NCBI GenBank assembly: GCA_007827375.1 | Contig: VISH01000002.1 | Span: 2,505,001 to 2,569,000, forward strand | DNA from: Alteromonadaceae bacterium 2753L.S.0a.02 | GTDB lineage: Bacteria > Pseudomonadota > Gammaproteobacteria > Pseudomonadales > Cellvibrionaceae | DNA: 64,000 nucleotides | Reading direction: 5' to 3' | Part shown: piece by piece, positions 28,901 through 38,900 of the stretch | Layout of the letters: each line of letters opens with the position of its first letter | Position numbering within the stretch: position 1 is the stretch's first letter | Made by a program: the position numbers and the translations under genes | The notes under the pieces: generated by a model | What the model saw: only the letters and a program-made list of their open reading frames with translations | Database searches by the model: none | Told to the model about the DNA's origin: nothing

Positions 28901-29371
28901 GCGCAGCAGCGCCTTCTGGACATCGCCAGCGAATTCAGCACCGACAAAAAACTTGCAGTGTGGGCTGAATCGCTCGAAGCATTGCCGAGCGCGCAACGTC
29001 GTGCCGGTTTGGTTGAGCGTATAGCGCAGCAGGCAGCGCGTGCGCTTGGCTTAAGCGGCGACGCTTTACCCGATCGCAATGCTTCTTTGCTGCAGTTGGG
29101 CCTGGACTCACTCATGGCGGTCGAACTGCGCAATGCCATTGCAAATGCCGTGGGTCAGCGGCTGCCAGCAACTCTATTGTTTGATTACCCCAGCGTCGTA
29201 CAACTGGCCGACTTTGTTGCCACTGAAATTTATGGCTGGTCCTCAGGCAGCGGCGAATCTGACGCCGAAGCACAACGGTCTTCCCCGAAACCTGACACTG
29301 ATATTAGCGATGAGGCGGCTGCCGACATCATCGCTGCTGAGCTCGAGAAATGGAGTCAACGTAATGCCTAA
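22985..29371 (+). CDS. PKS2: fully reducing module KS-AT-DH-ER-KR-ACP
   Basis: 2128 residues from ATG 22985 (AGGATGG upstream). KS about 20-445 with Cys190 (SACSTSL), a form common in KS domains that follow an NRPS. AT about 550-850 has GHSLGEY and HGFHS, pointing to malonyl-CoA. DH has HAIAAGAIFP (His944) and DACCQ. ER about 1415-1725 has HAGAGGVGQAA. KR about 1735-1930 has TGGTGGLG, the catalytic SSASG and AYAAAN, and LED with the B-type Asp. ACP Ser is near 2042. All reductive domains appear intact, so the module should add a saturated two-carbon unit to the thiazoline carboxyl. No C-methyltransferase is present. It overlaps PKS3 by eight bases. Confidence 0.94.
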   Translation: MTSNYNELNASYDDSDLDRIAIVGMGLRFPGANCPESFWRNLSLGVESISRFSREELLAEGVPEDTLDDPTYVSAASCLEDIDYFDADLFNIGPREAELMDPQQRLFLTVARETLDDAGLASAQSPGRVAVFAGASISTYLLYNLHALLDRSGADLNLAKLVANDKDYLATLTAHKLDLRGPAVTVQSACSTSLVAVHQACQALLAMECDAALAGGVTVRVPHRVGYSNQGGSMLSGDGHCRAFDTTANGTVPGSGAGAVLLKRLEDARRDGDAIYAVILGSAVNNDGASKIGFTAPSVSGQVDVITAAQAVAGIEPSSVGYIEAHGTGTSLGDPIEIAALKQVFSGVNTKNARCALGSVKTNFGHLECAAGIAGLIKTALTVKHGKIPPSLGFSEANPETGLKDSSPVFVNAELQPWPAYNAPRRAGVSSFGFGGTNCHVVLEQPPQTRVNKEKEVLKPYLLPLSARQGETLAELRGRYLNFLENDAISVAEACSTASIYRGHESHRAMLLGASRQDLLSGLRAWAQGAEHPALVGVQRSTGNPSPRAFLFTGQGAVHPGMGRSLYEADTVFRNAVDLCDKALSTAIDIEIASIISADDNDSQVNELLQQARYAQPALFVLEFALSRLWQSWGIEADFVLGHSLGEYVAAAVAGALSLEDALTLVVERAKLMDTLEIPGAMLVLFAPQTTVVTLLKTLPVSVEIAVINGPANVVVAGTELDLATVAELAQTQGIAAEPLATTHGFHSALLEPILDELDQRASQCVLRDPIIPLISTLTGERLSKGDHTAGHWREHSRKPVQFAKGIAALIDAGCKDFIEVGPHPVLSQLGRACADGAPELAWIASLRRGEDAVTQVRRAVGELYLRGTVPNWSALLNDEHTLRRIHIPVMPLYGERHWLDPIQKSFVDNTAPGLLGQALPSAALEAQFQAIFSTSQLPFVADHAIAAGAIFPATAYLDMAFTAMREISTELERSIVLRTVKILQPMMLAEDERQVQTIIRSENKHLAVEIFSRGATQKDWTLHCCMQAETLAGPDMTALLDSDVLRSRCTRKLNSAEFYSELRGRGMNYGPAFQLVTEIVANESVSLAKVRTQQSLGGVIDPALLDACCQAAGVFFFDEPETDNFLPVAIERVQLHAALPAEVNARAELKHVDDSGALLDITACDSSGRILVEVLGMRFQRVSLPINDRVTPQNSLYKVTWVRADVPAAKPISGRWLLLAPQASLLESISESLNDSGAEPLIAEFDSNFAERSDKHWAFNPQDPQQVSRLIECASNQALEGIVLISSEGRGEQVMTAALHLSQTLVCTASNASFSIITRNAQRVGAQAAACEPDQALVWGFAAALREEHPELRHRLIDLSVENAREDSDAILSELASDDDEDRIAWRDGTRLVQRLGRRDVPLTDPFRLHPSSTGMLDQMQLKPLVLQALKAGEMLIRVRATGLNFRDVINALGMFPGNAGPLGGECAGVVESVGEGVDSAWIGRRVVCGASGAFSSHIVSDQRLVTAMPEVFSFEEAAVLPIAYVTAHYALSHVAKLRAGERVLIHAGAGGVGQAAIQIAKAHGAEIFTTAGSERKRNFLKAQGIEHIFDSRSLDFAHQIRDITQGQGIDVVLNALSDEFIPQSMALLREGGRFLEIGKLGIWSPERVNAEFPAISYHIIALDRLIEETPDTVQSLMVEVMEAFRNGSWQAPHLRVFDFSDVSEAFRYMQQAQHIGKIALRHAVATPITCRDDGTYLVTGGTGGLGLESARHLAELGARRIVLSSRRTPSVAAQASIADICKGGVDIVCRQADLSESSQVRTLLDDIRNTGQPLRGVIHAAGVLEDSPIRGQSWESFQRVLAPKMLGARILDRETRRDSLDFFVCYSSASGELGAAGQGAYAAANAYLDAIAEQRAMQGYPALSMAWGPWPVGMTSKLTNADHKRMSNMGVATPSCADYLSLMDHCAATGTTRAVAMSVNWPEFLDRQGHAQQRLLDIASEFSTDKKLAVWAESLEALPSAQRRAGLVERIAQQAARALGLSGDALPDRNASLLQLGLDSLMAVELRNAIANAVGQRLPATLLFDYPSVVQLADFVATEIYGWSSGSGESDAEAQRSSPKPDTDISDEAAADIIAAELEKWSQRNA

Positions 29372-32300
29372 AGAAAATGACGCAACAGCGGGCCTGCTGC
29401 AAAAATCTGCAGTTGCCTTAAAAGAAATGCAAGATCGCCTCAATGCGATAGAAGGCCAAAAACACGAGCCGATTGCGATCATTGGTATGGCTTGTCGTCT
29501 GCCGGGTCACAGTGATACTCCGGAACGTTTTTGGGAAGGCCTTGAGGCAGGGCGGGACATGATCAGCGAAATACCTGCCGAACGATGGGATCTGGAGGCT
29601 TTTTTTGATCCCGACCCTGGCACTCAAGGCAAGATGTACACACGAGGTGGTGGTTTCGTCGATAACATCGACCAGTTTGACCCGGAAGTTTTCGGTATAG
29701 CCCCTCGCGAAGCGCTGTCCCTGGACCCACAGCAGCGCATGTTGCTGGAAACTTCGTGGGAAGCTCTGGAGCGCGCAGGCATTGCACCCGATAGCCTGGT
29801 GGGTAGCGATACCGGCGTATTTGTGGGGATCTCAAGCCAGGATTATTTCCAACACACCATGGTGAACCGCATCGACATTGATCCATACAGCGGCACCGGT
29901 GTGGGCATGAATGTGGCTTCGGGCAGAATCTCCTATGTACTCGGTTTGCAGGGGCCTAATAGCGCGGTGGATACCGCTTGTTCGTCATCGTTGGTGTCGC
30001 TGCATATGGCGATTCGCAGCCTTCGCGCTGGGGAGTGCTCCATGGCCTTGGCGGGTGGTGTTAACGCCATTATCAACCCCATGCTTACCGTTTACTTTTG
30101 CAAATTGGGCGCGCTATCACCAGACAGCCGCTGCAAAACCTTTGATGCTTCTGCGAATGGCTATGCACGTGGCGAAGGGGCGGGCATGGTCGTTTTGAAG
30201 CGTCTCGGCGACGCGCAACGGGATGGTGACAATATTGTTGCGGTGTTGCGCGGCTCGGCGATCAATCACGACGGTCGCAGCGGTGGTTTGACGGTACCCA
30301 ACGGCCCGGCCCAAAAAGCGGTGTTGCGTGCAGCACTTAAAGATGCCCAGTTGGACCCCTCAGATGTGAGTTATATCGAAGCGCACGGTACCGGCACACC
30401 GCTCGGCGACCCCATTGAAATGCACGCCCTGATCGATATTTTCAGCAAGCATCGCGACCGTAATGATCCTTTGACCGTCGGCTCCGTCAAGACGAACATC
30501 GGGCATCTGGAAGCTGCCGCGGGCATTGCTGGTGTAATTAAAGTGGTTATGGCGATGCAAAACCAAAAAATTCCCCAGCATCTACACCTCAAGCAACTAA
30601 ACCCGCACATTTCGCTTAACGGCGCAGCGGTGCAATTTCCGGAAACATCCCTGGATTGGCCCCTGCGTGAAGGGCGTGCGCGGGTTGCCGGCATCAGTTC
30701 TTTTGGCATCAGCGGTACCAATGCCCACGTGCTTGTAGAGGAAGCACCGGCACCACAAACCCCGGCTGACAAGCCAGCACGAACGCAACACCTCTTGCCA
30801 CTCTCAGCTCGTTCCGATAACAGCTTGGCGGAATTAGCGGGGCGACTCCATGATCACCTCACCGCTCACCCCAATTTGGACCTGGAACAGGTGTGTCGTA
30901 CGGCCGCGAATGGCCGCTGTCGCATGCCCCTGCGCGCAGCTGTAAAAGCCGAAAATTTAAAGCAGATGCTGGACCGCCTTAAATCTTTAGCCCGTGGGAA
31001 AACCGCTTTAGGCCTTGCACGCGCTGTCGACCCCACAGGCAGTAAACCCCGAGTCGCTTTCGTATTTAGCGGGCAGGGCGCCCAAAGCCAGGGTATGGGA
31101 CGTGAACTTTACGCTCAGGAACCGCTCTTTCGAGAGGCATTGGATCGCGCCGACAAGGCACTGCAGCCTCACATGGATTGTTCGATTATTGAAGTCATGC
31201 ACGCCACCAGCGATGACCAGCGCCTGAACCAAACAGCGTTTACCCAACCAGCATTGTTCGCCTTGGAATACGCGCTAGCGGAGTTGTGGCGTGCCTGGGG
31301 TGTGGAACCGGAATTGGTGATGGGGCACAGCGTGGGCGAGTTCGCCGCAGCCTGCGTTGCAGGTGTTCTCACGCTCGAAGACGCAGCCCAGTTAATTGCC
31401 ACACGTGGCCGACTCATGCAGGAGTTACCTCAAGGTGGCGGTATGACCGCGATATTCGCTCCGCTGTCGCAGGTAGAAGAACTCATTAAGCCTTTGGCGG
31501 GCAAAGTGGGCATTGCAGCGGCAAACACACCACGCAACACGGTAGTGTCTGGTGAACAGGGTGCATTAGATGCCCTGATGGATCGACTCGCCGCTGAGGG
31601 TATTCAAAGTACCGCTTTAATCGTATCGCACGCGTTTCATTCTCATCTTATGGAGCCAATGCTAAATGAACTGCAACAGGTAGCCGCACAATTAACTCAT
31701 CGCCAACCCGCCGTGCGTTTTATTTCAAACCTCAGCGGTGAAGCAGTGGAAAAAGACACGCTTGGCCCTGAGTACTGGACGCGTCACGCGCGCCAACCGG
31801 TGATGTTTGAAAAAGGCCTGCGAAATGCGGTTGCAGCCGGCTGCGATCTGTTTCTCGAAATCGGGCCCCACGCAACGCTCATCACCATGGCACAGCAGAT
31901 TGTTGAGGAAGATAACCTCCACTATGTCACTTCGCTAAAACGCGGTGAAAACGAGTGGGATGTATTGAGTGATGCCGTCGCGGAATTGCATATACAGGGT
32001 GCCCCCCTGAACTGGAAGACATTTTTTGAACAGGCTGCGGGCAGTCCCGTCATTCTCCCGACTTACCCCTTTGAGCGCGAGCACTACTGGATCGAGCGCA
32101 ATTCCATGTTGCCTGGTGACGCCAATTCAGCTTCAGCGAACCTGGCTGTTGCCGGTGAAAACATTCATGTGCTCTTGGGTCAACGTCTCCAGACAGCAGG
32201 CAGCGAGTTGCTGTTCCATACAACTTTAAGCTCTGATAATCCCACCTGGCTGGCAGACCATGCTGTTGATGGACAGGCCATTTTCCCGGCAACGGGGTAC

Positions 32301-35300
32301 TGGGAGCTTGCTCTTGCAGGGGCTAAGGCGGCTGCGCCGAGTAAACATGCGGTTTTACAGGAAGTCGCCTTTGAAACGCCTCTGACCCTGCAAAACAACG
32401 AAAAATCCACGGTACAGACCATTTTGCGGCCCTATGGCGATGGTATGGCCTTTGAGGTTCACAGTTTTAAAAGCGACGAAGCAATCTGGCAACGCCACGC
32501 TCTGGGTCGCATTGTATTTACACAGGCTTCATCAAGCTCTTCTTTAAATATCGACGCACTCACAGAAAAACTGCCTGAAAGCCACGTTGCTCAAAACAAT
32601 TATGCGCGGATGCGTTCCCATGGCATGGAGTATGGCAAAGCATTTCAGGGGATTACGGAGTTGCGTTCCGGCGAACGCGCAAGCCTCGCCAGAATTCACC
32701 GACCGACATCGCTACCCACTGAAGATCTGGTTTTACACCCCGCGCTGAGCGACGCTTGCCTCCAAGCGCTTGGCGTTACTTTTTCGGTCGAGGGTGACGA
32801 CACTCTCTACCTTCCTGTCGCGTTGGATCAATTGGAAGTTCTCGCAAGCTTGCCCGAAGCATTTTATTGCTACGCCCAATTGAACGATGGCGATGGCGAA
32901 ACCTTGAGTGGCGATTTGAAGTTGTTATCCGATGACGGAGAGCTGCTCGCAATTGTGACAGGCGTCAGGCTTCGTAAAACCTCACTGGCAGCTGTCAAAC
33001 GTTCGCTGGGAAGCGCGAAGCATACGGTTTATCACACGCCTGGCTGGGTGGAACATCCGCTCGGCGCTAGCCAATTAGAGCACCAGGGCGTTACGGTAAT
33101 AATTAGTGATAAGCAAGGGGTTGCGACGCGTCTAAGCGAAAATTTAAGCGATTCTGGGCTGACGCTGCACACCATCACCACAGACGCACTGACGACAGCC
33201 GACGCAGCTGCAGCCACCTTGAGCGAGTCACTGAATGGGCAACCAATTTCCCAAGTTGTTGCATTGCTCGGCTGTGATCTTAGCGCAGCCTCGCAATCAA
33301 GTGTCGCGGCAATCAGTGCTGCTGCGGCGTTGAACAATAACAAACTCCTGACATTGATACAGGGTCTGTCGCTGTTGGGCGATAAAGCACCGGCGCTGAC
33401 TTTGGTAACCTGTGGCGCACAGTCTGTCGCAGAAGGCCCCTGTGTTACCGCACCGGAAGCCGCCATGCTGTGGGGCTTTGGTCGCGTTGTTCAATCGGAA
33501 CTCCCGATGTTGCGCACGGTACTCTGCGATCTCGACCCCGCGGACGTGCCGGGTTCCATTGCAGGCCTCGCACAACAGCTACAACAGGCGGATCATGAAA
33601 ATCAAATAGCGTGGCGACACGGTGTGCGCTATGCGGCGCGTTTGGCAACGGCTGCTGAACCTCAATCGCAAACGCGTGAGTTACTGCAGTTGCAGATACC
33701 GCAACGGGGTGAACTCAGTGCCTTGAGCTTGGCGCCAGTGGCTGCGGAACAACCGCGCCGTGGACAGATCAAGATTGCCGTTCATGCTACCGGTTTGAAC
33801 TTCCGTGACGTGCTCAATGCGCTCGATATGTATCCTGGTGACCCAGGTCCTCTGGGTGGTGAGTGTGCCGGTATTATCGTTGCTCTGGGTGACGGCGTTG
33901 AAGGGCTCAAGGCCGGAGACCGAGTTACCGGTATAGCCCCTGGCAGTTTTCGCACCGAAGTGCTTGCGGATGCGCGCCAGGTTGCGGTCATTCCTCCAGA
34001 AATGGATTTTGCGGGAGCAGCAACCCTGCCAATTGCTTTTCTCACAGCGCACTATGCCCTTAACCGCTTAGGCGGCATGAAAAAAGGTGATCGCGTCTTA
34101 ATCCATGCCGCCGCGGGCGGTGTGGGCCAAGCTGCGGTGCAATTGGCTAAAAACGCCGGTGCTGAAATATTTGCAACTGCAGGAAACCCCGATAAACGAG
34201 AGCTACTAAAACGCCAGGGTGTGGATCACGTGATGGATTCCCGCTCAGTGGATTTCGCACGGCAGGTCATGGAAATTACTGAAGGCCTCGGTGTCGATTT
34301 GGTGCTCAATTCACTGGTTGGCGAAGCACTCACAAAAAGTCTGGCACTGGTGCGCGAGGGTGGTCGTTTTCTGGAAATTGGCAAGATGGAATTGCTCGAC
34401 GAAGTGGCACTGCAAGCCTGGCCTAGCCTTGAATACCACACAATAGCATTGGACAGCCTCTCAGCAAGTGATCCTGCCATGGTGGGTGGGATGTTGGGTG
34501 AACTCATGGTTCATTTTCGGGAGGGGCGTCTTGTACCTCTGTCATGGCATGGCTTTTCCCTAGACAAGGCGCTCGATGCGTTTCGATTTATGCAGCAGGC
34601 CAGGCATATCGGCAAAATTGTCATCACCCAATCGGAAGCGGCCCAGCGCCCTATGCCTGTGTTGGAAGATGCTACCTATTTGATCACTGGCGGCTTGGGT
34701 GGTTTGGGATTGTGTGTTGCGGAACACCTTGTCGAACGTGGCGCCGGAGCTCTTGCCCTGATGAGCCGTCGAGCGCCTTCCGAAGAAGTTCAGCAGCGCT
34801 TGCAGAGAATCACAGCAAAGGGCTGCAAGGTGACATGCTTGCAGGCTGACGTCGCTGATCGAGATGCCCTCGAAGAGGCTCTGAAGCAGTTGCAAAATAG
34901 CGAATTACCGCCGCTGCGAGGCCTGATTCATGCTGCGGGTGTGCTTGATGATGGCGCCATTGCACAACAAACGCCAGAACGCTTCAGCAAGGTTATGGCT
35001 CCAAAAGTTCAAGGTGCCTGGAATCTGCACGAACTCACGCAAAACAACCCCATCGATGTGTTTGTGATGTTTTCTTCAGCGGCAGCGGTTATGGGCGCAG
35101 CTGGCCAGTCGAATTACGCCGCGGCGAACAGTTTTCTGGATGCGTTGGCACATTACCGTCACGCTCGAGGTCTCGCTGCCGTTTCCATTAATTGGGGGCC
35201 ATGGACGGGAGCAGGTATGGCTGCGGAACTCGACGAATCTGGAGCCTGGGAGGCACGCGGCATGCTGCCGATAACTCTAGATCAGGGTATGGCGATGCTC

Positions 35301-35867
35301 GACAGCATACTCGGCGCGGCGCCACCACAAATTATGGTATTGCCGATTGATTGGCAACAATTTCTCTCACAGCTGCCACCTGGCGCGGAATTACCGCTGC
35401 TTAACGATGTTGTGCAAAATCGCAATAGCGGCAACGGCGAAGATCTCACAGGCAACGGCGGTGGTTTGCAAGTCGAACTGGAGCAACTCCCAGAGGGGGC
35501 TCGCTACCAGCGCGTTCAGGAAGTGGTCGAAGAACAGCTTCTTAAAGTGTTGGGTATGAATGCGGGTAAGCGCGTCGACCCACGCCAACCGCTCAACGAT
35601 CTTGGCTTGGATTCGCTTCTTGCGGTGGAGTTACGCAACGCGTTAGTGCGCATCGTCGCTCAACCGCTATCAGCGACTCTACTGTTTGATTACCCCAATG
35701 TCGCAGCATTAACCGACTATCTCGCGGAAGAAGTCTTGTCGCTCACCAGTAGTGATTCTGCAGAAACCCAAGACTCTCAACAAACTGAAGCGGACGCGGT
35801 CGCCGAGTTGAGCGATGTTGAGTTGCGCGATTCCCTGGAAGACGAACTGCGCCGCGCCGGTTTTTAA
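29364..35867 (+). CDS. PKS3: fully reducing module KS-AT-DH-ER-KR-ACP
   Basis: 2167 residues from ATG 29364, inside the end of PKS2. The N-terminus (residues about 5-32) is a coiled-coil docking segment. KS about 35-462 has Cys206 (DTACSSSL), EAHGTGT and NIGHLEAAAG. AT about 563-866 has Ser656 (GHSVGEF) and HAFHS, the malonyl type. DH has HAVDGQAIFP (His966) and DACLQ. ER has HAAAGGVGQAA. KR has GGLGGLG, SSAAA, NYAAAN and VLDD (B-type). ACP has GLDSLLAVELR. The C-terminal tail (SDVELRDSLEDELRRAGF) looks like a docking helix for PKS4. Domain order equals PKS2, so the two modules are probably old duplicates. It adds a second saturated two-carbon unit. Confidence 0.94.
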   Translation: MPKENDATAGLLQKSAVALKEMQDRLNAIEGQKHEPIAIIGMACRLPGHSDTPERFWEGLEAGRDMISEIPAERWDLEAFFDPDPGTQGKMYTRGGGFVDNIDQFDPEVFGIAPREALSLDPQQRMLLETSWEALERAGIAPDSLVGSDTGVFVGISSQDYFQHTMVNRIDIDPYSGTGVGMNVASGRISYVLGLQGPNSAVDTACSSSLVSLHMAIRSLRAGECSMALAGGVNAIINPMLTVYFCKLGALSPDSRCKTFDASANGYARGEGAGMVVLKRLGDAQRDGDNIVAVLRGSAINHDGRSGGLTVPNGPAQKAVLRAALKDAQLDPSDVSYIEAHGTGTPLGDPIEMHALIDIFSKHRDRNDPLTVGSVKTNIGHLEAAAGIAGVIKVVMAMQNQKIPQHLHLKQLNPHISLNGAAVQFPETSLDWPLREGRARVAGISSFGISGTNAHVLVEEAPAPQTPADKPARTQHLLPLSARSDNSLAELAGRLHDHLTAHPNLDLEQVCRTAANGRCRMPLRAAVKAENLKQMLDRLKSLARGKTALGLARAVDPTGSKPRVAFVFSGQGAQSQGMGRELYAQEPLFREALDRADKALQPHMDCSIIEVMHATSDDQRLNQTAFTQPALFALEYALAELWRAWGVEPELVMGHSVGEFAAACVAGVLTLEDAAQLIATRGRLMQELPQGGGMTAIFAPLSQVEELIKPLAGKVGIAAANTPRNTVVSGEQGALDALMDRLAAEGIQSTALIVSHAFHSHLMEPMLNELQQVAAQLTHRQPAVRFISNLSGEAVEKDTLGPEYWTRHARQPVMFEKGLRNAVAAGCDLFLEIGPHATLITMAQQIVEEDNLHYVTSLKRGENEWDVLSDAVAELHIQGAPLNWKTFFEQAAGSPVILPTYPFEREHYWIERNSMLPGDANSASANLAVAGENIHVLLGQRLQTAGSELLFHTTLSSDNPTWLADHAVDGQAIFPATGYWELALAGAKAAAPSKHAVLQEVAFETPLTLQNNEKSTVQTILRPYGDGMAFEVHSFKSDEAIWQRHALGRIVFTQASSSSSLNIDALTEKLPESHVAQNNYARMRSHGMEYGKAFQGITELRSGERASLARIHRPTSLPTEDLVLHPALSDACLQALGVTFSVEGDDTLYLPVALDQLEVLASLPEAFYCYAQLNDGDGETLSGDLKLLSDDGELLAIVTGVRLRKTSLAAVKRSLGSAKHTVYHTPGWVEHPLGASQLEHQGVTVIISDKQGVATRLSENLSDSGLTLHTITTDALTTADAAAATLSESLNGQPISQVVALLGCDLSAASQSSVAAISAAAALNNNKLLTLIQGLSLLGDKAPALTLVTCGAQSVAEGPCVTAPEAAMLWGFGRVVQSELPMLRTVLCDLDPADVPGSIAGLAQQLQQADHENQIAWRHGVRYAARLATAAEPQSQTRELLQLQIPQRGELSALSLAPVAAEQPRRGQIKIAVHATGLNFRDVLNALDMYPGDPGPLGGECAGIIVALGDGVEGLKAGDRVTGIAPGSFRTEVLADARQVAVIPPEMDFAGAATLPIAFLTAHYALNRLGGMKKGDRVLIHAAAGGVGQAAVQLAKNAGAEIFATAGNPDKRELLKRQGVDHVMDSRSVDFARQVMEITEGLGVDLVLNSLVGEALTKSLALVREGGRFLEIGKMELLDEVALQAWPSLEYHTIALDSLSASDPAMVGGMLGELMVHFREGRLVPLSWHGFSLDKALDAFRFMQQARHIGKIVITQSEAAQRPMPVLEDATYLITGGLGGLGLCVAEHLVERGAGALALMSRRAPSEEVQQRLQRITAKGCKVTCLQADVADRDALEEALKQLQNSELPPLRGLIHAAGVLDDGAIAQQTPERFSKVMAPKVQGAWNLHELTQNNPIDVFVMFSSAAAVMGAAGQSNYAAANSFLDALAHYRHARGLAAVSINWGPWTGAGMAAELDESGAWEARGMLPITLDQGMAMLDSILGAAPPQIMVLPIDWQQFLSQLPPGAELPLLNDVVQNRNSGNGEDLTGNGGGLQVELEQLPEGARYQRVQEVVEEQLLKVLGMNAGKRVDPRQPLNDLGLDSLLAVELRNALVRIVAQPLSATLLFDYPNVAALTDYLAEEVLSLTSSDSAETQDSQQTEADAVAELSDVELRDSLEDELRRAGF

Positions 35868-35965
35868 TCCTTTACGAAATAACTGCCGCGGTTGGATTTG
35901 CACCGTTGCGCTGTACACAAGCTTAGGCATGAGACCCAATAGCGGTAAACGGACAGTCATTTACT

Positions 35966-38900
35966 ATGAGTAAACAAGACCCAAAGCAAAACGAAGATGC
36001 CTTGCGCCGCGCGCTCTTAGCAATGCGCCAAATGCGTACGCGTCTCGACACGCTTGAAGCCGAACACGCCGGGCCTATTGCCGTGGTGGGAATGGGCTGC
36101 CGTTATCCCGGAGGAGGCAATGATCCCGACAGTTATTGGGATTTGATTGTAAATGGTAAAGATGCTGTACGCGAAGTGCCGCTTGACCGCTGGAACAGAG
36201 ACGCCTTCTACGACCCCAACCCTGAAGCCGCTGGCCGCATGTACACCAAACACGGCGGTTTTATCGACGAACCCGGCCGTAATTTTGACGCGGCCTTCTT
36301 TGGGATTGCGCCACGTGAAGCAGTAGCCACCGATCCACAACACCGCTTGCTGTTGGAAGTGAGTTGGGAGGCGCTGGAAAATGCCGGGCTGTCAGCACAG
36401 CGATTGATGGGTAGTCGTACCGGCGTTTTTGTGGGTATTTCCACCACCGATTACGCGCAATTACGCTACAGCACGGGGGGCTTGGGGGCCATTGACCCTT
36501 ATTCAGTGCTGGGTACCAGTGCCAGCTTTGCCGCGGGCAGGCTGGCGTATACTTTTGGATTCCAAGGCCCAACAGTACCTGTGGATACCGCCTGCTCTTC
36601 CTCTTTGGTGGCCGCCCATATGGCGATGTTAGCGTTGCGCCGACGGGAATGTGATATAGCGCTGGCGGGAGGCGTGAATCTCATTTTGTCGCCCATGTTA
36701 ATGATTTACTTTTGTAAATTACGTGCTTTATCGGTGCAGGGCCGTTGTCGCACCTTTGACGCCAGTGCCGATGGCTATGTGCGTGGAGAAGGCTGCGGCA
36801 TGTTAGTGTTGAAGCGACTCGAAGATGCTCAGGCAGACGGTGATCGCATTCTCGCGGTGCTGCGCGGCTCGGCGATAAATCACGATGGGCGCAGCGGTGG
36901 CATTACCGTGCCCAATGGTCCGTCACAACAGGCGGTGATCAAACAGGCCTTGTTGGAAAGTGGAATCGATCCTGCTCATGTCGACTATGTTGAGGCACAC
37001 GGAACAGGCACGCCACTCGGTGATCCTATCGAAATGCAGGCACTTGCGGCTACGTATGGCAAGGCCAAACGGCAACACGGACCGCTGATCATCGGTTCGG
37101 TGAAGACCCAAATTGGTCACCTCGAAGCCGCCGCAGGTGTTGCGGGTTTGTCACGTGTAATATTGGCGTTACAGCACCGTAAAATGCCTGCCCATCTCCA
37201 CTTTGAGAAGCTTAATCCCCATATTGAAAGTGCTCTGGCGGGTCGCTTCAACTATCGTCTTCCTCAATTGGGAGAAGACTGGCAAGACACTGGTCAATCT
37301 CGCGCAGCCGCCATCAGCTCTTTTGGTATCAATGGTACCAATGTACATATGGTGTTAGAGCAGGCGCCCGAACCCGAGTCGCGCGAAACGCTTAAAACAC
37401 GCCCGGAAGTTTTGGTGATTTCTGCGAAAAACGACACAGCCCTGCGACAGCAGGTACAGAATTACCAACGCGTCTTGGATTCACAAAGCCCACCAGCTTT
37501 AATCGATTTATGCCACAGCGCAGCAACAGGCCGGGTGCATTTTCCTGTGCGGGCGACATTTGCGGGGGAACTGGCTGAAATTTCCTCACAAATGGAGCAA
37601 TGGTTAAAAAACACCAACTATGCGACTGAACAAGAAGCAGAATCACCGTTGGCGTTTCTTTTTCCCGGCAACACACAAGAACTACAAAGGGTGGCACCAC
37701 AACTCGCTGCGCGCTTCCCTGTTTTTAATGATTCCCTTCAGAAAATCACCAGTCCTCGCAGTTATGCGCTCCAGTATGCCTTGCTGTGCCTGTGGCAGAG
37801 TTACGGTTTGCGGCCGCAATGGGTCGCGGGTGAGGGCATTGGACGGGTGACTGCAGCAGTCGCTGCAGGTGCGTTATCGCCCGAAGAAGGTTCAAGTCTT
37901 GCGCAGGCACTGGTGGCAGAGGCGGCGCTGCCGGGCGGCATCAACTGGCGTTCCGCAAGAATAGAATGGCGGGATGGCAGCATCAACAAATCTGTTCACG
38001 ATGCAAAAGCTTTAAATTGGCACGACGCCAATGCAGGTTTGCCGCGAGCGCCAAACTATTTTGAGGTGTTAAGCCTGATTGTGAAGCCGGCGCAGTCCGC
38101 AGATCTATATATCGCGCAAACCTTACAAGACCTTTATTCTGCAGGTATTACGCCTGAATGGACGCAAGTAGAACCACAAAAACAATTTAAACGCGTCGTT
38201 CTACCGAGCTATCCCTTCCAACGAGAAAATTTTTGGGGCGCCGATGCACCTGTAGCCCCCGGCACCGTACAACACAGGGATGCCGCGTCTAACAAATTAT
38301 CCGTTTTACGTCCCGCATGGCGACCATCGCCAATACGCGCTGGTCAGATTCCCCAAAAAATACAATTGCTTACGGCGGAAGGTTTCCTTGCAGAAGCTAC
38401 AGTAAAAAGCTTCACGGCGGCGGGTATTCGTGTCGAAACGCTGTATTACCTTAGCCATGATGTATCGACCGGTCTACAGGTGCGCCGTGAGAACGGTGAG
38501 CTTACCACGCTGGGAAATAACTCAGAGGACCCCTTGGTCGATATCCGTTTTATCGACCCAGACCAAAACTACCAACTGGTCGATCTGTTGGTAGTTTTAC
38601 AGGCGTTACCGGAGTCGGGTGGTAATTATTGGCTCGCCAGCAGTCATGCTTTTGCCATCCGCGATGAAGAGGGGGCTGTGCCACTTCAAGCCGCTTTATG
38701 GGCTATGGCTTCGTCGCTAGGTCTGGAAAGGCCTGAACTGAATATTAGTGCCGTTGATATGGACGAAGCCGAACCGGAATTACTGGTTAGGGAAATCAGC
38801 AGGGAAGGGCAAACTAAGGAGCCCGTCGTCTGGCGACTTGGAGAGCGCTTCGTGAGACGAATTGAAGCTATTGAACCACCCGACGAGCAAGCGGAATTCA

